Positions 33,804-48,900 of a DNA stretch of 64,000 nt are shown one piece after another. The position numbers were made by a program, and so were the translations under genes. The notes beneath the pieces are model-generated. The model was given only the letters and a program-made list of their open reading frames with translations. It was not told the DNA's origin and searched no databases. How positions within the stretch are numbered: position 1 is the first letter of the stretch; each line of letters begins with the position of its first letter. The stretch lies in the NCBI GenBank assembly GCA_017163975.1, contig JAFFSR010000220.1, positions 18,990,001 to 19,054,000 on the forward strand, in the 5' to 3' direction. Origin of the DNA: Anastatus disparis. Taxonomy: Eukaryota; Arthropoda; Insecta; Hymenoptera; Eupelmidae.

Positions 33804-36800
33804 AGTCTACATCCGTTTGCAATTCTTGCGATGATAATAAAATTATTAATCTTGGATGTAAGCATGCGTGTGTAAGTGCAAGCTTTTTCAAATTTTAGGC
33901 CAAGAGATGATTGCGATCAGGACTTTTGAAAATTGCGTAAGGCAAAATTAAAAATGCATTATACTTAAGGCTTTTTATGTAATTTTTTTTCATTATCGCG
34001 TTATCAGAGCAAAGCTATAATAATTTTGGGGTTAATTCGAAAAAACTTTTTTATTAAAAATTTAAAGATTATAAACCAGAATATTTTTTGGAAAAAAATG
34101 CATTAAACGAAAGTGTAAAATAAAAGTTTACGATACGAAAAAATTTTTTTCAAGATACGAAGCTTTTTCTCTCGAAAATTGGTATTTAAGAAAATTATGA
34201 TTACGGCAATAAATTAAATATAGAATATCAAAGAAAAAAAAGGAACAATTTAACCTAAAATATATTATTAGCCATCAAAGCTTTATAATTACGCCATGTT
34301 AATATCTACAATACAAAAATTCTCGCTATTATTTTCACACCATCATCATTTCTCTTATCTCCAATATTATACCTATATAATTCCATTTAATCATTTTTTT
34401 AGCATCTCAAAAAGCATAAATTTCACTCATATCAACACATGTCAAAAGCTAACTAACAAAATAATACTTGTAAAGCGAATCGAAAAAAAATAAAAATTTA
34501 AAAAAAAAAAGGAATTAAAATAAAACATACTCATAACAACCATATAATTCCGCATGGGAATGCGATTATTTTAGAGAGAAGTAAAAGAGGGATGCAAAAG
34601 AGAGAGAAAAAAAAATAAAAGTTAAAATGAAGAAAAAAAAGAAAGATTTAGAGAGAGGCGTTAATGTTCACAGCCAATGGGATCGATGATGCAGGGCACA
34701 TATATACACATACACATTATGTACATTTTCTCTTTCGCTCAGTTGAATTAATAATCCCAAGATCGCTTCGATAATGGCTCCTGCAGTCTTTTCTCTCTTT
34801 CTCTCTCTCTCTCTCCTTCCCTTTTGAAATCGACGTATATGTAAAGGCATTACACACATGCAGGGAGAAAAGAGAGAGAGAGTAAGAGAGGAAAGAAAAA
34901 GACAGTGGGAGAGATGCAATATGGATTTAGGGGGAGGCTTAAGAGAAGGGCCCAAGAAAAGAGAGAAAAAGAGTGAAAGAGAAAAAGTGCAAGCATCGGA
35001 GTTGATTTATACCAGATTGTAGATAGTGTTAGTTCGGGCCACGCTTTGCCCTCGGATTCTCTTTTTCTCTTTCTCTCTCTCTTTGCACGTGAACCTCAGG
35101 GGTTCGTACATACACACAATCCTTCAAAAAGAAAAAAAAAGAAGAGAATAGAAGGAATAAAGGAAAGGAGTGAAAAGAATGGAAAGGTAGAAAAGAATAA
35201 TCCAAACGACGAATTCACGCGCTTGCGGGAGAGAAAAAAAAAATAAAGAAAGAAGTCGAAGGTCTTATGGGGAAGTTTTGCGAGAAATAGATGGTAAAGG
35301 AAGACAAGGTGTTAAGGGACTTGAATATCAACGTTAAGTTTATACATATTACATTTTTTCGGCTTTAAAGTTCGTAGAAAAGTTTTGCAAATAAAGCATT
35401 TTTATGTGCATGAGTTATTTAATTTATCTGAATTTTTTATACAGTAAACATAAAAAATGGAAACTGTATATTAAGCTTTGGTTACAATTTTAAAATCTTT
35501 ATATTAAATTCTGATATAAAAGAAAAACTTTTATTTTTCTACAAATAAGACTAATTTCATCTTGAAGTTGTAAGTTTCTTCATTTATTAAAATTTAAAAA
35601 AATTAAATAACACAATTACCTACCATTATAAATTCTCTTAAGTTATAATAAAAAAAAATTTATTACATTTTTCTATGTAATTGACAATCAATGATGGAAT
35701 TGCATCTCTAAGGATGCAACAAAACTCTCAAAGTAAAAAAAGAGAAAATCCAAAGTCAATGACTCTGAAAATCTTTTTTCAACGTCACTATCACAAGGTT
35801 AACGTTAGCCGTTTAACGTCGAGAGCCTCAAGGGGTCCACATCGGTCGTCTTGTTGTTGTTACACCGCGTGACTTCCTGCCTCGATACATTTTCATTAAC
35901 GCCTCGTTCACTCGTTTGGTGTACGTATATGTAGAAAGAAAAAAAAAATATCCCCGTAAGGTATATACGAAAACCTGTACACAACTATCAGAGATACTTT
36001 AATCTCTTAAACTTCGGCACGCCAATACAGCCGGGCTTCGTTAACGTCTATGTAATTCCAAAGGTATAATACCAAGATCATTTCTAGATTACGCGTCCTT
36101 TCAGCCAAACTCCGGCATTACTACTCTTCAAGATTTTCTATGTGCACACATTGAACTTCTCGCTGCCGTGTATCCACTTAGACCTTTTCTATACATTACT
36201 TGACCCATGTAAGTAGATGCTTTTTTTATTTTCAATCTTTCCTGTACGCAGTCGTTTCTAGAATGAATTTTAATCGGTGGGAAAAATAGAGAGGATATTT
36301 AGATGCTTTGTGAAATTGTTAAACAAATTTTACTTCTTAGTTTTTGTATCCATCGCCCGAAGTGATTTTTAGATAAAGAACTATTTCCTTAATAAAAAGC
36401 CTATGTTTATTTTCATCAAGATAATCACTCTATTAGAAAAAGTAGTAATTGAAAGTATAACTTTAACTCTAAAAATTTACTGCACGAGTATAATAATTTC
36501 TTCATTTTATAAATTATAATTTTTTACTAAACGTTATTGAGAAGATTTGCACTTGAAAAACATAAATATAATGCAGTATGGAAATGGAGTAAACGAAATA
36601 ATTATTGACACTAGAGGAAGATCTTGTTTTTAGAAGATCAATATTCTTGTTTAAGCTCATTTGAAGCTTCTTCCATCTGTTCTTCAATTTTATTTCTTTC
36701 TTCGTCATACACACATATACCTTGACTTCAAACGAGACTCTTTTGTAAGTCTTTTATCATTCCATAAATTTTAAGTTAATTTACATAGCGTACGTAAATT

Positions 36801-38536
36801 ATGATGCTTCGAAGCTAATTTCTGATTTTCAGCTTAATGCATTTTCAGATTTATTGGTTGTAAAAGGAATGCATAACCATTAAAATTTTTTTCCAACCAA
36901 CAACAAAAAAAGTAAGGTAGTTATACTACCTTTAATTACATTTTGTATCTTTATGTTAAAATTTCAAAAAAAAAAAAAAGAGAAAACCTAAATTGACAAT
37001 TTAAAAGTTTACATAGGCCTCAGTCATTTCGCGCGACTTTTAATCATTCGAAAACTAATAATAAATTCATTCGACCGAAAGTCTACTTCAACTTTGCAAT
37101 TAAGTTTAACTTTATTTTTCCTTATTCGTCCCTTCGCTTCTCTTATTTCCTACCATTTATTCCCATTTTTTATTCTCAATTTTGACCTTATTATCCGCCG
37201 AGAAAATGTTTTCGAATTATATTTTCTCGTTGATTAAAAATATTACAAGATGCTTCAAATAAATTTGAAGAAACTAGAGGGCACAGAATCATTGACATTC
37301 GCGTATCTCCATCCAATCATTTAGAAAATCAAGGCACTGCATCGGTACATTTTAAACTATGCAAATAAAAATTCTGCCTCGATAAATACAAAGTAGTTCA
37401 ACTACCGGCGGTTAAAATCCATGGTGTAGTTCGAGAATTTTAAATTAGCGAATGATTTTCTTTTTTTTTCTTTGCAGAAATAAATCGCATTGTAACTAAC
37501 AGCCTTTTACCCAGAGCTTCTTATTTACGATAGTTTGCTTGCATTTTGCGATTATGCCATGTACGTACTAATTTAACTGAATTTCAAACGGAGAGAGAGA
37601 GAAAGAAAGAGTCCTACTTGTAAATTTTACTTCACAAATTGGATGATGTTCTCTATATATATATGTGGGCAAGGATGACTTGGTTTGTGATAAATCCAAT
37701 TATTCTAATATCGTCACAGTTTTCAGAATGGACAAAGTAGCAGTATACGGAATCATGGTAAATTTCAAATGAATGCAAAACGTCTTTACAGTGAAAAGAG
37801 AGAGAGAGAGAGAGAGGGCTGCAGGTGCTGTCTTTACGAGTTTTTCCAACCGGTTTATAAAGAGGAATAAAGATTGTTCATTCGTTATTCATGTTTCGGA
37901 TGTAATAAAATACTTGTTGCATTATTATTTTCAATAAACAAAATGAATCTTTTTTTTTTATTAAATAAAAGGATCTTAAGTAAAATATAAACGTATGTTT
38001 AAATTTAAATCAAAAAATAATAATAATAATAATTTTAATACAAAAAATCATGTGCGAAAAATATATATTTTAAATAATAAATTTTTTTTAAATTAATAAT
38101 TAATTTTTTTTAATTTTTTTTTTTTTAATTTTTTTAAAATTAAGCCTACAATTAAATACGTCTATTGTATTAAGGTTGAAATTTTTCTGTTTTTACTTCA
38201 TCCGGAATAATTGGAAGTAATTCACCTTTATTACAAACAGAAAATTTAATCCAAAAGTTTCTAAAATCATAGTTAATAACATCGAAACATTGTATCAAAT
38301 CACTTAGTTTCAAATTTCACGTATCCATACTTGATACAAACTACATCACGTGCATTAAGAAAAAAAGGAAAAGAAAAAAATGGATTTCAAACCTCACACC
38401 AATGTTTCTTTCTTCTTCATGCAACATAATTTAAAAAGTAGTTGTTCAAAGTACCGGTTACTCATCCAGGATTACGATAAGGCCTTGGTTTCGGAGAGCG
38501 TTCGCGTGAAATAAAGAAGAAGCACAGGCGAAAAAC

Positions 38537-38538
<2 letters not shown>

Positions 38539-38571
<33 letters not shown>
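38539..38571. repeat. (CT)n microsatellite
   Basis: About 16 CT units, uninterrupted. Confidence 0.95.
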
Positions 38572-38574
<3 letters not shown>

Positions 38575-39430
38575 GTGCAAGAGAGGAGCTCAAAAAGATA
38601 CCATACCAGAAAAGAGCTTGGCCAACAAGACACAAGCAATAAGAGAGTAGATTGAAGAAAATGGAGAGCCTAAAGAATAAGAGAAGGTCGGCATAAAAGG
38701 CTTGCAAAAAAAGCAAAAAAAAAAAAAATTTTAAATAAAGAAGGAAAGCCGAAAGAGGTTTGCTTCTCTCTGTGCTTTTGCAGTTAACGCAGGCGTTAGG
38801 ATAATTACATTCTCATCGTATAGGTGCCATAACCGCACCTTGGCGCTCACAGCAGGGGCGCCACTATGAAATCAACCGGTAAGGATTGAGTCTCCACCTA
38901 ACTCTTTTCTCATTCTTTCTTTACTTTTTTTTACATTTTTTTTTAACTAACCGTCCTAGTATATCCGACCTTCGCTACCTTCTTCACGTTTATTATCGTT
39001 CAAGTATATCCAAGAAGAATATAACTTTTTTTTGATCTTCTGTTCTTTTTAATTTTTCGCGCCTATTCCGCTCTTTTTAGTAAGAGCCGATATAATTGAG
39101 TCGCAGACCCAAAAGAGAATGCAATACGGCGACAAACGAGCTGTTCGAGAACGCCTTTCGATATACATTGCTTTTACTTTACTTATTTCTTTTTATTTTT
39201 ATTTTCTTTTCTTTCTTTTTTTTTTATTTTTCTTGCTTGTCTGTCGGTTAAAGAGATAGCCGATCTATTTATCCGTTTGCATATAAGTCAGTGTGTGCAC
39301 TTATTCGAACCACTGAACGGAGAATTGTATATGTGTAGTGATATTTTATTCGAGGAGAGAGAAAGAAAGAGAGGGAAATTGTAGGATTGCTCTGTTTATT
39401 AACGACGATTTTGCATGGTATCGATGCTGC

Positions 39431-39455
<25 letters not shown>
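39431..39455. repeat. (TA)n microsatellite
   Basis: About 12 TA units. Confidence 0.9.
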
Positions 39456-39461
<6 letters not shown>

Positions 39462-39816
39462 TCATGAAATGTAATGCTAAGATCGGATTGACTTTTGTTG
39501 TTTATAGCTTCGGTTTCGTGGATTTCGCTGAATTCGATTTATTATTTTATTTTTTTTTGCCGTAACGTGAGAAAGAGTCTTTAAAACAGGTGTATGAAAT
39601 TAATTTTTTACACGAGCATAACTAAATTTCTTGATTAATGTTAAAATTAAAATTTTTCTTCAATTTTAAAATTATTCAGATTTATACCGATAACTTTAAA
39701 AACACCAATATCAGAGAAAATGAAAATAATGTACGTCTACTTTCAAATGTATTAATGACAAGGTCTTTATGGTTAAAAAATATTACATAATTTTAAAATT
39801 ATTTTTATATCATTTA

Positions 39817-39918
39817 CAGTCTGCTCTCTCGATTGTTCCGCTACGTGTCTTCGTTACTCCAAGGAGTCACTTATGAGAATAGAAAAGTATAAATAGGAAC
39901 TATGGAGAGAGCAGACTG
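39817..39918. mobile_element. Short MITE with CAGT termini, TA-flanked
   Basis: A 102-bp segment with perfect 14-bp terminal inverted repeats CAGTCTGCTCTCTC (39817-39830) and GAGAGAGCAGACTG (39905-39918), flanked on both sides by TA. The symmetry extends outward to TTTA/TAAA and partly inward. A TA duplication plus termini starting CAGT is typical of Tc1/mariner-pogo group elements, so this is probably a non-autonomous relative. It has no coding capacity. Confidence 0.75.
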
Positions 39919-42900
39919 TAAAACAATTTTTTAAAATATTAATAGAATTTAAATAATATACTTGATTCATCAAAAATTGAAACATTGATTTTCAATAAAA
40001 AAAGTAATAAAAATTCCTTTTTATCTAATTTCAAAAAAGTTCTTCCAAAAAAATGTCTGAAACTACTTAATCGCTCAAAGTTTCCACCAGGATAAAGATT
40101 GAACAGTTGAAATTCAATATCGACAGTTAAAGTTATAACGACTAATAAAGATTTCAGCATAATCATTCTTTTGATATGGCCTATCAAGTCACTAGCAACG
40201 AATTGAGATCTTCTCTCTCTCAATCTTTCACTATCGTTCGTTTAAAGCGTAAACTTTATCAAACAGATATCTCCATTCCAAACATTAAAGATTTGCATAG
40301 AGTCCACGATATATATACGAACTCACCTTATATGCCTCTTTTACTCAAGTACTTGAAGTAGCTGTGAATTATAGTCACTCGTAAAATGCTTTTTGCTATA
40401 TAGCTCGCGACTTCATAAAGCAAAGTGGTATGCGTATGTTCTTATGTATGTGTGCGTGTGTCAGAGTAATGATAGTACGATGCTATTATTACGCGCCTTT
40501 TCTCAAGTATATAAGACTGCATAAAATTATTATTGAAACGACGAGTTATAATACGCGTATGTGGCGTATGTGTACGTGTGCTGGATATACGATTTATACG
40601 TAAGAAAATAAAACGATTCTTAAGAATTGCTTCGACCATTAAGCTCAAGTTTTAATCATTGTGGAAGTTCTGCCAGCTCTATGTGATTTTATCAATAAGC
40701 TCTCGGAGAAATATCGTGAGGTGTGAATACTTTTTGATGCTTGGAATTTATGATGGCTGGAGATCTGGAATTTTTCAGTAACGAATTGAGCCTTTCCCGA
40801 TCCTTATGGTTCTATTTGGTTGGGATTATGATTAAAAAGCATAATTTCGAACAATATATTAAGATGTTCAGAGGATTTTTTATTGATTAAATATTGAACA
40901 ATATCTTGTTTAATTTATCTTTATATGCTACTTTAAAAGATACGAAATTTCAGGCGTAAGAGTCTTAAGAAGTTGGTTTTTTTTTTTACGACAGGAATTT
41001 TATCAAATTTTTAAAAGATAATTTAACAAAACTTTTTTTTCAAAGGGAATAAATTCAAAATTTTACATGAATTATTTTTTAATAAAAGCACATTATTTAA
41101 CAAAAACATAAAAAATTTGAATATACTAACAGCTTGTAGGACTACCAACTGATCACGGATATAAGTATTAACTGCACCGCTTGATTTTGATAATCAAATG
41201 AGACAATTTTACAAATTTTTAAGAAATTTCATCAAAGAAATATTATGAAATTCTCTTATTTTATAAGATATTAAAATGAATTTTTTTAAATAATCTAGAA
41301 TCTGTAAATATTTTTTGATTTTCTAAAATAAGAATCTTTTATAATTTATTTAATCATTCCATTTATATTTTTATATTTCACTGACATTTCAAATGGACCA
41401 TAAAATCTCTAGAATAATAAAAATTTTTTTCAAATTTAATACTGTGAAAATCTTGCAAAAAACAAGAATGTCATCCGTGTGAGCTATGCATTTAGCTAAC
41501 ACTTAGCCCTAAATAAATGTAATAACTTTTTTATTCTCAAGATCTTTTAGTCACGGTTAAACTGACCTCTGAAAAAACTCAGTCAGTGCATGTTTCCGAA
41601 ACAAAGTAAGCACAAAAGCATACGTAAACAGTAGAGAAATGCAGTTGAACACAGACAATATAAGAAAGTTAAGAAGAAAAGGAGGCAAAAAAAATGACAG
41701 CGTCGTCGCGCCGAAACAAAGCCGAGCAAAACAAAAACTACGAGAAATCATACAGTAAAGAAAAATATTTCTGTATAGAAATAAATGAAAAAAAGAAAAG
41801 AGAGAACGAAATGAATGTAAGGAATAGGATAAAGAGCGAAAAGCATCAAAGGAATAAAACGCGTAAACTTGTTTGAAGACACATCAACGTGAGCGCGCGA
41901 GAGCAAGCGAGTGGAACAACTTTGCAAGTAACCCAACTGCATTACTTGCTGGCGTCGCTTTGCGTTTACCTTGCCCTTAAACTCTTTTTGCTTCCAAAAA
42001 AAAAAGGAAAAAAGATCGCGAGAGCGTGTAAGCCCAAAGATAATTACATCACTTCGCGGCTAAGTACGTGTCAAGTTTTAAAGCAATCGCGATAATTTTA
42101 GTTTACTTGTGTATGATAAAAAAGAAAGAAACCTTCTTTTTTCCTCGTTGTCTTTTTTTTTCGTATAAAAATTCTTAAGTAGATCTACTTATATGTGTTT
42201 TCAGAATACTTGAAGTTGATATCTCATCGTATAAAGTTTTTATCGAATGGTAGCGCGTAGGCGAATAAAGATTAATCAAAATTCATTTCTGTCCAATGTA
42301 TATCTTTCTTATTATCAGCATGTCGAAAGGAAGGAATGAATGGTTAAAAAGGAAAAATAAAAAAAAAGGGGGGGAATAAAAATAGAAAAATAAAATTAAA
42401 ATGAAATAAAGTTTTATCTTCCCTGCGGCGACATTAATCCCCGGCGTTGATATACCAATTCGTTTTCTGAAAAAAAGCGAAGGTGGCGAAAAGGGTTAAA
42501 AGAAGTTTTGACGTCATTCCCACTACTAAGAGCACGTATACAAAAACCTTGTAGCTATCCTTATATACTTTGTTCAATTTGCTAATTTAGGTGGACCCGC
42601 CGTTATGCTCCTGTGCGTCATCACTAGGTATAATACCCTTTGACGTGCCAATACTTTTACGCTAATTAAATTGCCCGCCCAAATTCAAAGACTTTTATTA
42701 ATTGTTCAAATGAGTCGCCATATTTTTCGGCTGTCCTTTTTATATGCCTTGCGTTTGACTTTTTGGTAAAGATGTTCCTTTATACGATTGTATCTTTCGT
42801 GTTAGTTTAACGATGCGCTTAGTCTTCTCTCGCAGCTCTCTCAGGACTTGAAATATTCAAATTTAACCAGTCATTGGCGTTCGATGTTTTAATATTTTTA

Positions 42901-45900
42901 TAACGCCCGATTATTCAATGAAACTCAAGATAATCTAATTATAAAGAAGAAGTATTTTTATCTCGCACAAATTAATTGTACATCGCGATAAGTGATTCTG
43001 CTTTGATATCAATAAATTAAACGAAAATTTCAAAATTAATCAAAGCTATTTTTAATTTAACAAGTATTAAAATGTTTCAAATTACGTATCGATTGACGTA
43101 AGCTTCAAAACTGCACCTAATATTTTATAAGACTACAAATAAAAATGAAATTTATTTATTTATGCACTTAACATCATAATATTTTCATACCAAATTCGCA
43201 TGATTTATGAAACAATTAATATTATTTAAAATGCATTATTCCTTATTGCACTTGGATTTCGCTGGGAGCCGTCCCTTTTTTTATTCATATAAATCGAAAG
43301 CTAATTCTTTCATTATATCATCCATCTTTATCCTTTATATATCCCAAATTGAACAACGATTAATCATGCTAAACGTCAATCCCAATAATCAAGGCAATCG
43401 TAGCTTATTACACTGTCGCAATGAAAAATGAAATAGCTCGTTCTTTTATTTTTCTTCCTCTTCTCCGCGAAGTATATCAGCCAAGCATTTATAATTAAAA
43501 TAATAAACAAAATTAACCCTTTAAGAAAAAAAGAAAGAAAAAAAAGTAATCTTCGTCGTTAAAATTCTTTAAACTCACGTCGCACTTCTTCTATCTCTTC
43601 TTTATTTTTTTCTCTCTCTTTGAATATTTCTTATATCTTTTTCTTTCTCTCTCTATCTTTATATTCTTTCTTGCATTTAACTCTCTACCTACACATTTCT
43701 CTCTCTCTCTCTCTCTCTTGTTTTGTTACTCTCAAGCTCTTTCACTGACTCTTTTCTGTCACTCTTTCTTTTCTCTCTGCTTTGACAGCTAGCAATGCAT
43801 ACGCACGCGTGCACTGCACTTTTTTTATGCGTGTGTGTATATATATACATGGATGTATATACATGTGAATCGCGAAAGAGAGCCGGCTACTCGCGACGAT
43901 CATGAAAGCGCATATACCAAGAGACAGTTTTTAAAAGCACTGCTAATGGCGTCAGCATATTTCGCCAGAGCGACAGATAGGGGCTATCATCCGTACCAAA
44001 AAGGGAGAATACAAAAAAAAGAAGATATATATATGTACGTATATGTATACATATATGAAACATTGAAAGAATGGGAAGAGAAAAAGAGAATGCAGTCGAG
44101 TATCACTTTGTGGTACATGGCGTTATATTGCGTTCTTTTAAAGCTATGCGTTTCGCGAGCTTTAACTGCGATGTACTTAACGAGTACTGTGATATTATAG
44201 ATATTGATGTGAGATGATGCGTGTTGTAATAAAGAAAAAGGGTTGGAAGGTTTTTGTTTTAGTGGAACATTTGAACAAATCAATACTTTAAATGTATAGC
44301 AATCTTTGGAAAATTATGTTCTCGGTTCAAGAATAGTTTGTTTTTTGTTTTATAATCTCATGATTCCAGCTGCACATTTCAAACGTGTGAAATTTCATGA
44401 CTTTTGGAGAATACTGTAACACCTTTCGCCCAATTGTTTAGGTTCCCAATCAAGGCATTTTTTGGTCTCGTCTAACATTTAAACATCACGTGATCAAGAT
44501 CAGCCGATGAAATTCGTTATAAATCCAGTAGGCCTTTAAGGGTATATCTCTGAAAATCAAATTACATCATTAGATAAACAAAAGCGTGTCAAAACACTGC
44601 AAATATATATTCTCGAGTAAAAATAATATTATTATGCAACTTATCAGATACTTTGAATTTTCATTAAAAAAAAAAAGTCTAATACGTATTACAATATTTC
44701 TAAAGAGCCTTCTCAAACTTACGCTACAACTTTGCTTTAAAGGGTAAACAGTTACTGAAATTCTGTTCGGTAGCAATTTAAGCCGTTACGTAAACGCAAT
44801 ATTATGCGCATAAAGATCGGCATAAGAAAACAAGCAAAAGACTTACCGACACAATAAAACCAACGGAATATAAGAAGCTATGTTACTTTATAGAGAATTC
44901 CTTATGTTTAAAGTTTTAACAGTTCGTTTATCTTTTTTTTTCTACAAATGATCTGCATATTTTTCTATTTTTTTTATAAATTTTATTTGTAAAATAAGGA
45001 ACCTTTTCTTATTTATTTTCTTAAGATCGTAAAAACTTGTTCTATGCACACTTAAATTTTAATGATATAGAATAAACATTACTTCTCGAATGCTTACTTA
45101 ATTAAACATTAAAATTTTAATGGCTCATCTAATTTTCTAACTAAATTTTTAAAACAATAGAATACTTTTGATATCTCATGCACAGCGTGTATATCTCTTT
45201 TTTTCATTATCTAAAATCACTAAACGTAACTTCCAGTATACATATACGTATTATGATTCACATAAGGTCAAATGTGCCATTGCTTGAGTTCGTGTGTACG
45301 TATATATATATATAAAAGTTAACTTTTAAAATGTTCACCTACTGTGAAAGTTTAGCTAGCTATGCATACACAAGACAAGTGAAGTAGGCATAGTCATTTC
45401 TTTTTTCTTTGCTCAAGCTTGTTGTAAGACATACGCAGAAGGTGAAGCATATTTCTATTATTTTTTTTTTTTTTCAACAAAAGAATGCATTCTACATAAT
45501 TCTAGTAAATAAACGTCATTTGCTGCTTATATGCTTAGTTCTGCATAGTTTTTTATTTTATTTTGTTCTTTTAGAATAATAACGAATAAGTATGACAAAG
45601 CTTTTGTATCGTGCCACCTATCACATATTATTTCATAAATGTAATGTTCGTAATGTCTTTAACATATGCAAAGCAATGAATAGTTGGGAGCTTATGAAAA
45701 AATAATACGAATAAAATGTTCTATTGTTTTAATATTTTTTTTAGCGGAAAATATATTCTAATCTATAATCAAAGTATTTCTGTCTTTATTTTTGTTTTGC
45801 TTTTTTCAATTTTCACGATAATGTAATATAGTTTAAATTCTAGTATACCAACTAATGTTTTCCAACTCGAATAAATTCTCGAAAATAATGAAATATTAGA

Positions 45901-48900
45901 TTTTTTTTACTGGGAAATTTATCGACATGCTTTTTGGAATATTTCTAAATGTTCTAAAATGTACTATGTATGATAAAAATTTTGCATGGGTATATTGTTA
46001 CATACTGTGGACCGGAGATTTATTGCTTTAATATGCAATGAATCAAAAATTAACATTAAGAAATCTAAATTTATAAAAATAACTTTTTAATTGATGTTTT
46101 TCACGGTTTAATTTATCGTCAATATTTGAAATTTTTAACAATATTACAAACAGAAATATTATTTGTGTTATTGAAGACTTACACAATGTTAAAGAGCAAC
46201 TTAAACTTCTTTTATTCTTTTTTCAAAGTTTCAAATTTTTCAAAAGTCAACTCTACATTTTAATGAGAAATGGATGATTTGATGAATAACATAAATTAAA
46301 AATTCAAATATCCTTCAATTAAATAATTATATTTCCATTGTAATTTATTATTTTTATGGATTCATAAAATTGTTTAAAAATCGTAAATATAACAATTAGT
46401 CGTTGAAAAGTATACCGTGATTATCTGCCATTACCAAAAAGTAAGTTGAAATCCTCCTAATTGAAATAAGCCGTCAACACACTTTAGCACAAATACAACT
46501 AACTAATGTTATATAGGCTTTTAAAATTTGAGAAACCGCTCAAGCGTTTACCAAGTTCGGCATAAATCTTTGTTAGGAAGATAATTGCGGCACAAGGGGT
46601 CGGTTGAGAGTTTAGTCTTTCTCTCTCTCGCTCTGTCGGCTTAAAGAATCCAGTAGGGTAAAATTTTTGGCTGCTTTGAATGTATTATATGTAGAGGAGA
46701 AAAGAGGGCGGACATCACGTTGGGCTGCTTAATTTATATCCCTTGATGCAAACGAGATTCCTCGTAAAGTCAGCAAGTGCGAGAATTTATCTTATATCAC
46801 GTATAGTTAGAGATAGAATGGGCTGGCGCTGTAAGTGAACAACTTCAGTTTTGTCTGCATTATCGACTACTTTAAATTTTCTACCGAAAATTTTCTAACT
46901 GGATTATAATTGTGTGATTGTCCGTTAGTTTCAGTGATTTATGTACCTCATAGTATTTTTAAATTAAAATGCTAAATTCATTTGTTTTTAGATATTTAAA
47001 AATGTATATTATTTATGAATTCAAAAATTTTGAAGTTTAAACTAGTAAAATTATTAATATTAATTTAAAAATCTTTCAAAATTAATGGAAATTATTGAAT
47101 TATAAATAGTTTAACTGTGCTTAGATGTACCGATTGAAACATTTCGAAATTGGATCACAATATCTTTTCAACATATGGTAGAACACGCAATAAATATTCA
47201 TTATAGAAAATATTACAAAAAATACCATAAATCTATTCAGTCATTAACTGCATAACAAAATATACAATAATTAAAATTTATTTTGATATAATTTACGACT
47301 TTTTTTCTATCTTTTTAAACTAGAAACCTATTTAAATATCCATAAATCGCTGTATGACCTAATAAACTGCAATAAGTGGAAGCCATCGAGAGCACTCAGG
47401 CGCATGCATCATTTCATGCACTAAAGATACGATATTGGGTTGCATTAACGTAGGCAAGACTATGCAGTCCTTGACACAATAATTTGCCTTCCAATATGTA
47501 CATTAATTACCAGAAAGGTTTCTATTTTGTACCCAATAGAACTCCGTTAGACTTGCTTTTAATCATTAAGAAAAGTAATTGATTCCTTCTGTGTGGAGAA
47601 TTTCATGAAATTCAATCAGGACAGATTCGAGAAAATAATTCATAAATTAAAGATTGATGCAAATTTAGTAATTTTAAATTTGTTGATTTTATAAGCTGGA
47701 AAATTGGTATGGTTTTAGGAATAGCCTAGTTTTTAAATAACAATATCAGAACCAGCAAAATAATAGACATACAACAGTAAAATAAAAGACATATATAGTA
47801 TATATAAAAACAATGATTTATAGTAAATTAAGTAACCAGGGAGTAAAGTGGCTTATTCCTCTCAAAAGCAAGGTTTGCAATAAGTGTGGAAAGGCTTTTC
47901 AATCAAACTCATTGCAGCCTTTCGGCTTGTGCCATAATCTTCTCGTTTCATAAATACAAAATTCTTATAACTTTATTGTAAAATGTATTTTTTTATACCT
48001 TAGTCGAAAGTTCGTGTTTGAAGTATTTAATTACGAAAATTCAATAATAAAATTTAAAATAAATAAATTTTTTTATATTTTGGTTTTCACGAGTGTTTTT
48101 GGCACTTGCTGATCAGCAGCAAATGCTATTTTGCCGAAAATTTCTATTTACACCCGAAATACCATATTTACTGTTTGCAGATAACACATGGCCAAATCAA
48201 AATATCGTCATGACTTCGCGCTGTCATCATCTGATAAATCGGCTTTGTCTTAGGTAACAATTTTATGCACCACAGAAAGATCAAATTTCTATCGTAGCTA
48301 AATACGTTACAAAAGCTCTAAATACATTTATGATAAAGTGGCAAAGAATCTATATTCAGAACGTTATTAAATTAGAATTACACGGATTAGAATTTTCCTT
48401 TTTCTGATTGTTTGTATTACAAACTAATTTCCTTCGCTCTCTCCATCAGAAACCATAAATCTCCGTTTAATCCCATGATCAAACTACCCACGCTTTGGGA
48501 CGCTTTATAGACTAAACAATCGTTGTTGAAATTCATAGCGTATTCGCGAGTTCGGCTACCGGCGTCATATTGTTTCCAAAGATTATGAGCTGGGCAAGTG
48601 TTCAATCCCTGTTGTCGTCGTTGTCGTTGCTGAAGGCGTCGTTAATACAATAACACCCTTAAGACCTTCATAGAAATAGAAAGAGAAGAAGATAGGGAGA
48701 GAGAGGAAAAGCGGAAGCTTTCTTGTGAATGCATAATGGAAGAGCTTCTAGCCACGCGCGCGGCTTGTCTCTAAACCGAAAATCAAAGCTTCGGACATCT
48801 TGCGGTATGGTCAACCTAAAATAGCAGCTCGGCGACGACGGTAGTGATTTCAACCGAATCGAATTAACAGCTATATACATGCATATATTTTAAGTGAGCT

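Larger units (their letters stand above)
33804..39812. other. Non-coding region with GA/CT-rich stretches
   Basis: No gene recognised. GA/CT-rich tracts at 34790-34820, 34868-34990 and 37797-37817 give false Arg/Glu or Ser/Leu frames. A T-rich tract ending TTTGCAG at 37477 and another ending TTTTGCAG at 38782 look like 3' splice sites, but no coding exon with a donor follows. A small GC-rich patch at 38823-38880 includes a TGGCGC/GCGCCA stem. Confidence 0.45.

Noticed and set aside
33368..33891. Open frames with Tyr-Ile runs on both strands
   Set aside because: Artefact of the TA microsatellite and T tracts.
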